Below, piece by piece: positions 56,730 through 64,000 of a stretch of 64,000 nucleotides of DNA (within the stretch, counting starts at the first letter, position 1; every line of letters starts with the position of its first letter). Position numbers and translations under genes: made by a program. Source of the stretch: Orobanche coerulescens (lineage: Eukaryota > Streptophyta > Magnoliopsida > Lamiales > Orobanchaceae); NCBI GenBank assembly GCA_033398695.1, contig CM065802.1, positions 205,425,096 through 205,489,095 of the forward strand, given 5' to 3'. The notes beneath the pieces are model-generated. The model was not told where the DNA came from, did not search any database, and was given only the letters and a program-made list of their open reading frames with translations.

Positions 56730-59388
56730 TGTAACACCCCCAATCCGCTCAGGGATATTACACGCCGTAGAACCCTTCCTCAAGGATCTACCAGGCTGGT
56801 AACGACATATAACGACTCAATCATGCCTTTAAGGCTAAAATAACTCAGTAGACCGATTTGGTCTTTCAACGAATACATACAGCTCAAATACAACTCATGC
56901 CCACGCAGGGGTCAAAATACAACTACACCCGTACAACGGGAAAATATAGCAGCGGAAAAATAGAGTACAACTAAACCAATAAACAGAGTACGGTTCCTCA
57001 TGTGATTAGTATCGATCATCTTTCATCATCCTTCGTGCCGACCCTCTGTTATGCTCCAAAACCTGAATGCAAAAACAGACATCCACCCCCCGAATAATGG
57101 GGGGTTAGCAAAACTCCACTGTTTTGCTAGTGCAAGAACAAAGTGCAAATACGAGCCATACAATTCACATTCCACGAATAACAATAACCAGGAATCCTCA
57201 AAGATCCAAACGAAACGAAAAATACTTCCCGAGGCAAGAATTTGAGAAAACATTTCAAAATCGAAATATCATAAATCAATGGAAATGATTTATAAAACGG
57301 TTTAGAATGCCATCGAGAGTTTTAATAGAAAACAATTTAGGATTATCAAATCCTACTTTTCAAAATCCAAAAGACAAAAGGGGTCACCGCCCCAAAGGTT
57401 TACTTTCCGAAAAACGACCTTTACCAAACTGTTGGGATTTTAGCCCCAAATCCGTAAAATGACTTTTACAAGACCATTGGGATTTTAGCCCCAAATCTCA
57501 TCAACTCACAGTACACAAGAACGACCACAAGGTTCGTCTCCCAACATCAAAATCCACAAATAAAGGATTTAACACAAACAACAAAATACTCTAGTGCCAT
57601 CCTAGCCAAGTAGGCCAAACGAACAACTTACATCTTACACACTTAGTCAATGCATGCAATCATGAAAACCGTTCAATAGCACTCATTTCCGGAAATGCCA
57701 ATATCAAATCACATTTGCAAAATGCACCACAATTAACCGCGGACCCACAGCTTCATGGATCCCTGCCGAGACCCCGTCGGATCTAACCCACAGTGGTTAA
57801 AAGCAAGCTCGCGGTTCCACAGCTTCGTGGAGCCCTACCGAGACCCCGTCGGATCTAACCCGTAGTGAGCATACACACACACGTTACTCATGCAATACTA
57901 ATATGCTAAGAATGTAAGTTCATCAAGAATACTTACTAGAGATGGCCACTAACTCGACACCGTTATCAAACTCTTCAAAAACACCACAACAATGATTAAA
58001 CACGGAATATACAATTCCATAACTTTAAACAATAGGGATATCATCAAAGCCTTCAACGTTCAAAATAATCAAATCATAATCAATTCCCAAAACACAACGT
58101 TCACAAAACACACAAGCGTTTTGAAAGAGAGCCTTTAACGAGGCCAAACCGAAATCTTTTGAAAATTCATTTCAAATAACCAAACAAACACATCAAGACG
58201 ACCACCGATCATCATATCCATAAAACGAGAAAAGTATGGGCAAGGTACTTGCCTCGATATCACAAGAAATGGAAAAGTGAACGGATACGGCCGGGTAGCC
58301 CTCAAATTCCCGAACACCATCTAGAACGTGATAGCACCGAAATTACTACGGGAAAACACCACATGAATCATCAATCACCAACGGAATTCAACATCGGAAT
58401 CATCGAGCACCTATAATCCTCCGTATGGAATAATAAAACATGATTACGACGAGAATCAAGGCCGAAAACAACGGAAATCCCAACAAACTATCAAAGGGAA
58501 CTCATTCGAACATTTAATCGAACATTAAATGTTCAAGACCCTTCAAGAACAAAGAAATCACCTCTCGGGTCGAACGAACCAAAGATACGAGTATCCAATC
58601 CATAGAACAAGTTCAAAACAACGTTTATACAACAACTAATTGATCAAAAACGGATTGGAATCGAAATCAAAAAGAAAAATCCCCAAATCTACAAAAACAA
58701 GGGTTCAAGCCAAAATACCTTGATTTGGATGAAAGATTCAAGTAGAGGTCGAAAATCTACAACAAGACTTGAGGTAGATGATCTCTACAGGTTTTGGAGC
58801 ATTCAAATCGCCCAAAATCGCCATTGAAATCGCTCTAGATGGGAGGAGGAAGAAGAGAGGAGAAAAATGAAGTTTTCTCCTCGAAAATCTGCTAAAAAAC
58901 GCAGAAAAAGCCCGTGTGCCGTGGCACAGGACAAGTGTGCCGCGGCCCAGGGCCACCAAAAACGCCCAGGAATCAGCTTAGTGCCGCGGCACAGCCTGAG
59001 TGTGCCGCGGCACACGGTACAGCGCCCTTCAACCCCAAAAAGGCACATCGTGCAGTCTCCGCTATTTCGACCATAACTCCTTCGTCTGGACTCCGATTGA
59101 CTAACCGTTTGAACCATTGGAAAGCTAACTTGATGCTCAATAACTTTGCAAAGATTCAGAATTTTTGGAGTTTCCAAGAATTAATGGTGACTTCACAAAG
59201 TCGAACTCCCACGTGAAAAAGTCGATTAAGGACACGGAACTCAACAAAACGACACCGAAACGAACTCGGATGACAAAAAGTGCAGAATTAATCATTCTCT
59301 GAATGACGAAACGGTCAGGAGCGAGTCATCAAAACAAACTTCCGCCGAAAAAAGAAAATTACCGAAATTCAAAATTGCGGATATTACA
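56730..59388 (-). repeat. Solo LTR of LARD type inside Tekay3 LTR
   Basis: 2659 bp, minus-strand ends TGTAATATCCGCAATTT and GGGTGTTACA, exact TSD TAATT (56725-56729 and 59389-59393). The first 170 bp and the last several hundred match LARD1, but the middle of U3 is different: it has four CCGCGG-type palindromes (58914-59014) and the CCATTGGAAAGCTAA block. A single LTR with TSD means the interior was lost by LTR-LTR recombination. ORFs within it are shadows. Confidence 0.9.
58914..59014. promoter_or_regulatory. TGTGCCGCGGCACA array in solo LTR
   Basis: Four copies, two of them near-perfect palindromes. They sit upstream (minus) of a pyrimidine-rich, TATA-less start region at about 58840-58900. 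Confidence 0.65.
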
Positions 59389-59593
59389 TAATTAGAGTAC
59401 TTGCCTCGATTAGAAGACAGAACAATACTTCCACGAAAATGAGACACTCGAAGGTCGCCCCTCTCGATCAATCACGTAGCAAAGTTCGAACCTTAAATAA
59501 GAGAAATAACATGGAATTCATCTTAGGTCGAACGAACATCTAACCATCCAAATTACGGTTGAAAGTCCACAAAACGAAAATTGTCTGACTTAC

Positions 59594-59810
59594 ATAACGT
59601 ACGTTACATGTCCTCTGTAACGTACGTTAGACTTACTCGTTAGCGTACGTAAACTATGAAGTCTAGCGTACGTTAACCATATACTGACAGTTCCTCTCTG
59701 ATCAGTCGACTTGACTCGCCTGATAGTGTAACGTACGTTACATACCAGACGTAACGTACGTTAACAACATAATATAACGTACGTTAATTTCCAAACTTAA
59801 CGTACGTTAA
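59594..59810. repeat. ACGTACGT array B in Tekay3 LTR, downstream of TATA
   Basis: Eight copies, mostly TAACGTACGTTA, about 850 bp downstream of the TATA box and therefore within the transcribed part if that TATA is used. Confidence 0.7.
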
Positions 59811-60661
59811 ACATGTATGTCAGTTTCTCACTGGGCAGCTGACTGCCTCGATTAGTGACGGAGTATTACGAAATCCTTAGTGAGTAATCTAATACACCTT
59901 CAGATATATATATCATACTCATGAATGATCTACGGATTAATATCTTAAATTCCAAGGATACGAATATCATCGTAATACTATTCTCAATCTTGATTGTAAT
60001 ACCCATGCAAGATTCGGTTGGTCTAAGGTTGATATAACAGGTTTAATATCGTCATTAAATCCAGACTTATATTGAGAGTGAACCACTTATTCCATCTATG
60101 TAAGTAAGATTACAACTATGATGATTCTTTCCAAAATCCATATAGTAAAGGTGGAAATCGGCACTAAGTCTACGATCAAAATGACGATAACATTTGATAC
60201 GGTTTACAATCCACTATTCTCATCTTTGTCACAACAAGGTTCAACTTCGGTGTTCTAAACCATAATAATTCGATCATCATAGTTTAAATATGATACTAGG
60301 TCGCATATATCGTCAAAGTGATCTACTATTCTTGGTAGTGTGATCATATCGTCTTTAACAACATAATTTCAAAGTTGGAAGTAGTATAACATACCTTAAG
60401 AGGAAGAAAATACTGAGACTATAAGTAAAATCCAACTCCGGTTGCTTCAACGCCGACTCGTGATGATTTCTACTCCAAAATCCAATATAAGTTGTCTTCA
60501 ATGATCAAGTAGTGTCATACAATCTCAATGATTCAGTAACAAATGATCTAAAGGTGTTAAAAGGGGCTGGAAATCTTCTGGGGACGAATATGGTGAAGTT
60601 TAGGGGCAAAAGGATGAGCTGAAATGAAATGGGGTGCTGCTCCTTTTATAATTTTCTAAGT

Positions 60662-61013
60662 GTTACGTACGCTAGGACTTCTTCATAACGTACGTTATCG
60701 TACAAAATAGTTCACTGTCTTGTTTCTGGACTTCATTACGTACGCTACACTAATCGTGTTACGTACGTAACCCATATAATTTACGTACGCTACCTGATGC
60801 CCATAACGTACGTTAAAGCCCGTTGACTTAAAAAGTGTCCAGGTTCATGCCGTGCGAATCTGGCGGGTATCTTGGTCGAGCCCACCACCATGTACCCCAT
60901 GTGCTAGCCGGCCTATCCAATAATTGACCGCATTACATACGCTACACTTCATTCGTAGCGTACGTTAACATTAACAGGTTACGTACGTTAAGTTACATTC
61001 TTAACGTACGTTA
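60662..61013. promoter_or_regulatory. ACGTACGT array A in Tekay3 U3
   Basis: About ten copies of TAACGTACGTTA, TTACGTACGTAA or TTACGTACGCTA, ending just upstream of the TATA box. Confidence 0.75.
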
Positions 61014-61172
61014 CCACGTATATGCATGGAGAAAAATTTATATGTTGCTACACCCATGTATAAAGGTACAAATATGATAATGATCATACTCCATTATCAA
61101 TATCATCATTCCCAAAATAATACAGGGTTCAATGTATAGATGAAATACACAGTAATAAATCCGGATATTACA

Positions 61173-61207
61173 TACTCTCCTACTAAAAAGGAGTTTCGTC
61201 CCGAAAC
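61173..61207 (-). promoter_or_regulatory. Tekay3 polypurine tract and inverted repeat
   Basis: Minus strand GAGTTTCGGGACGAAACTC then CTTTTTAGTAGGAGAGTA before the LTR. Confidence 0.8.
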
Positions 61208-64000
61208 TCAAGAAGAAAATAACTCGGGATATCTAGACTTCATATCAGCTTCCGTTTCCCAAGTGGCTTCTTCCACTCCGTGGCGTGACCATTGAACTTT
61301 GACCAAAACGATAGGTTTGTTCCTCAACTGTTTAACTCGACTCTCGAGTATCTTGATCGGTCTTTCTTCAAACGTCCCATCTTGAGCGACTTCGATTTCC
61401 CCAAAATCAATGACATGACTAGGGTCGGGTATATATCTCCGTAACTGGGATACGTGGAATACGTTATGAACATGGCTCAACGACGGTGGCAATGCCAATC
61501 TGTATGCCAACTCTCCAACTCTCTCAAGGATCTCAAATGGTCCGATATATCTCGGACTCAGCTTTCCTTTCCTTCCGAAACGAAAGATTCCCCGAGTAGG
61601 AGAAACCTTCAAAAGTATATGGTCTCCAGTATTGAACTCCAATGGGCGACGGCGTACGTCCGCGTAGGATTTCTGGCGACTCTGGGCGGTCAACAACCTT
61701 TTACGAATCAAGGCTATCTTCTCTCGAGTCTGCACGATCAACTCTGGTTCTGTTCCGATCAAGTCCGATGAATCGTCCCAGCATAGGGGCGATCTGCATC
61801 TCCTTCCGTATAATGCCTCAAACAGTGCCATCTTAATCGAAGCATGCCAACTATTGTTGTAGGTAAATTCAATCAACGGTAGATGAACTTCCCAATCGTT
61901 TGACCAATCTAAGGCACAGGCCCTTAGCATGTCTTCCACCGTTTGTATAGTTCTCTCAGATTGTCCGTCAATCTGCGGGTGATGAGCTGTACTGAAGTTC
62001 AATTTGGTCCCCAAGGCCTTATGAACTGCTTTCCAAAAGTGAGACACAAAACGGCCGTCTCGGTCAGAAACAATGGTCTTCGGAGTACCATGCAATCGAA
62101 CTATCTCCGTAATAAATACTCGCGCCAACCTCTCTGGTCCCCACGTATCCTTAATGCCTAGAAAATGAGCTGATTTAGTTAAACGATCAACTATCACCCA
62201 AATCATGTTCATTCCTGTCCTGGTTCTCGGCATATTAGTGATAAAGTCCATCGATATGTCCTCCCACTTCCATTCAGGAATCGGGAGTGGCTTCAACATC
62301 CCGGCAGGCCGTTGATGCTCGATCTTAACCTGCTGACAAGTCAAGCATTTCGAAACATAGTCCGCTACATCTTTCTTCATGTTGCCCCACCAGAAATTTT
62401 GCTTCAAGTCCTTATACATCTTACTGGTGCCCGGGTGGATAGAATAGGGCGAACTGTGAGCTTCCTTCATAATCGTCTGTTTCAGAACATCGATATCAGG
62501 AACGCAGAGTCGGTTCTGGAATCTCAAAATTCCATCATCATGAATTATGAATCCGGGGGCCTTTCCCTGGATTACTTCATCACGTAACCGAATCATCAGA
62601 GGATCATCCGCCTGTCTGGATTTGATTTCTTCGGTTAATGATGAAGTTATCTCCATCACGCACAGTTGTCCTTGGACTCTTTGTAACCACACTTCAATTC
62701 CTTCACGAATCATCTCTCATTGAAGGCTAGGTTGGGAGGTCAGCATCTCCAGCATCTTAATAGAAACAGGTTTGCGGCTAAGTGCATCGGCCACTACATT
62801 CGCTTTGCCTGGATGATATAAAATCTCCAAGTCATAGTCTTTAATCATTTCTAACCATCTTCTTTGCCGCATGTTTAATTCTTTCTGACTGAATATGTAT
62901 TTGAGACTCTTGTGATCCGTAAATATTTGACAGTGAGTCCCGTACAGATAATGCCTCCATATCTTCAAAGCAAAAACCACTGCTGCTAGCTCCAAATCAT
63001 GTGTTGGGTAATTTACTTCATAAGGTTTCAGCTGTCGTGATGCATAAGCGATCACCTTATCATTCTGCATCAATACGCACCCGAGTCCTTGGTTTGAAGC
63101 ATCACTGTAAACTATAAATCCTCCAGTTCCCTGTGGAAGTGATAGAATCGGTGTCGTCGTCAATCTCTTCTTTAATTCATCAAAGCTAACCTGACACAAC
63201 TCATTCCACTCAAACTTTTGAGTTTTCTGCAGGAGTCGAGTAAGTGGGCAGGAAATTTTGGAAAACCCTTCCACGAACCGACGATAATACCCAGCGAGTC
63301 CTAAGAAACTTCGGACTTCTTTCACATTCTTTGGAGGCTTCCAATCCATAATTGCTTCGATCTTATGAGGATCTACTCGGACTCCTTCAGCTGACACCAC
63401 ATGGCCGAGGAACATTACTTCTTTTAGCCAGAATTCACACTTAGAAAGTTTGGCGTACAATTGCTCGCTTCTCAAAAGTTCCAATACAATCCGCAAATGT
63501 TGCGCATGTTCTTAGGGTTCTTAGAATATACGAGAATATCATCAATGAACACGACCACAAATTTATCCAAATATTCGATGAACACTCGGTTCATCAAGCG
63601 CATGAATACGGCGGGCGCATTAGTGAGACCAAATGGCATCACTACAAACTCATAGTGTCCGTAGCGAGTTCGAATGCGACTTTGGAACATCGATTCCTTA
63701 ATCCTCGGTGATGGTATCACGATCTTAGATCGATTTTTGAAAATCTTTGTTGCTCCTTGCAAGCGGTCAAACAGATCATCAATCCGTGGCAGCGGATACT
63801 TGTTCTTAATCGTCATCTTGTTCATCTCTCGGTAGTCAATACACGATCAGGCGATCCATCCTTCTTTCGAACAAAAGAAGCTGGCGCTCCCGGGGTGAAA
63901 CGCTTGGTGAATATAGCCTTTGTCCAATAATTCCTCCGATTGCTTCTTGATTCGTACATCTCGTAGGTGCCATACGATACGGCGCCTTAGAAATTGGTGT
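61208..64000 (-). pseudogene. Tekay3 pol: RT, RNase H, integrase, chromodomain
   Basis: RT at 63825-63472 ([35 protein letters not shown]) breaks by frameshift near 63480-63500. RNase H follows at 63496-62717 ([66 protein letters not shown]), ending in one TGA at 62717 where Arg is expected. Integrase is open for 501 residues (62713-61208): zinc finger HPGTSKMYKD ... CLTCQQVK, DDE core [29 protein letters not shown], the GPFEILERVG segment and a chromodomain-like tail (VQWSRHGVEEATWE). The part above 63826 has the start of RT with further shifts. This is the best preserved pol in the window, but as written it is not translatable as one polyprotein. Confidence 0.92.

Larger units (their letters stand above)
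59394..61172 (-). repeat. Tekay3 3' LTR, right part
   Basis: Continues the LTR after the solo LTR. The minus-strand TATA box AATTATAAAAGG is at 60642-60654. ACGTACGT array A (60662-61013) is upstream of it and array B (59594-59810) downstream. With the left part the LTR is about 2.49 kb, close to the Tekay1 LTR. Confidence 0.88.
56021..64000 (-). mobile_element. Tekay3: Tekay-like chromovirus, 5' part outside window
   Basis: 3' LTR 56021-61172 (split by a solo LTR), polypurine tract, then integrase, RNase H and RT on the minus strand up to the right edge. The gag and 5' LTR lie outside. Confidence 0.9.

Noticed and set aside
58803..59216. ORFs of 100-124 codons rich in Cys/Arg in the solo LTR
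   Set aside because: They run through the CCGCGG palindromes and LTR U3; no homology pattern and no conservation of frame with other LTRs.

Overview
This window is plant nuclear DNA (almost certainly a dicot) made almost entirely of nested LTR retrotransposons. The evidence is Ty3/gypsy chromovirus (Tekay-like), Athila-like, Ty1/copia and Sirevirus-like coding remnants, LTRs beginning TG and ending CA, tRNA-type primer binding sites, polypurine tracts, several exact 5-bp target-site duplications (TSDs) and one hAT MITE with an 8-bp TSD. The only host-type gene is a broken LONELY GUY (LOG) cytokinin-activating enzyme copy near 54.0-54.7 kb. I see no prokaryotic operons, CRISPR arrays, rRNA or tRNA genes.

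Layout, left to right. 1-15123 (minus): Athila-lineage element with its 5' LTR at 13797-15123, a broken gag-protease ORF, no visible RT or integrase, and a separate accessory ORF behind what looks like its own promoter and 5'UTR intron. That ORF is split by LARD1 (1254-9760, plus; TSD GCGGC), a non-coding retrotransposon with 3-kb LTRs. 15124-19620 (plus): 3' part of a Tekay element (Tekay1). 19621 to about 22345 (minus): copia remnant with a 567-bp hAT MITE in it. About 22600-31168 (plus): Sirevirus-like element (integrase to 3' LTR) with an envelope-like ORF remnant. 31169-41334 (plus): 3' end of another copia, its LTR split by LARD2 (31778-39634, minus; TSD AAGGG). 41514-43506 and 52958 onward (minus): LTR and non-coding interior of a second Athila-like element, interrupted by Tekay2 (43507-52952, minus; TSD CCGCG). 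About 54.04-54.69 kb: LOG pseudogene. 56021-64000 (minus): Tekay3, running off the window, its LTR split by a solo LTR (56730-59388; TSD TAATT).

The left half reads as a six-deep nest: LARD1 in Athila in Tekay1 in copia(-) in Sirevirus in copia(+). The copia(-)-in-Sirevirus step is the least certain.

Three patterns recur and are not explained by ordinary annotation. First, almost every LTR family carries, just upstream of its TATA box or predicted start, a dense array of one short palindrome, and the palindrome differs by group: TTACGGCCGTAA, TAACGTACGTTA, TGTGCCGCGGCACA, or AACACGGC half-sites. The CCGCGG type occurs in an Athila LTR, in the Athila internal promoter and in a LARD-type solo LTR, so the arrays cross lineages. 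Second, both LARDs keep fossil 3' ends (hairpin, polypurine tract, first few hundred bases of an older U3) stacked inside the interior, which reads as a record of successive LTR replacements. Third, autonomous Tekay elements and LARDs share an inverted repeat beside the polypurine tract, a repeated GTCCGACGGGATC-like module and a stem-loop block in the transcribed part of the LTR, as expected for non-autonomous partners of Tekay.

LTR pairs of LARD1 and Tekay2 are almost identical outside the palindrome arrays, and many differences and coding indels sit at CAG/CTG/CCG sites. Base-calling error at methylated CHG sites therefore has to be considered before calling the coding frames truly dead.
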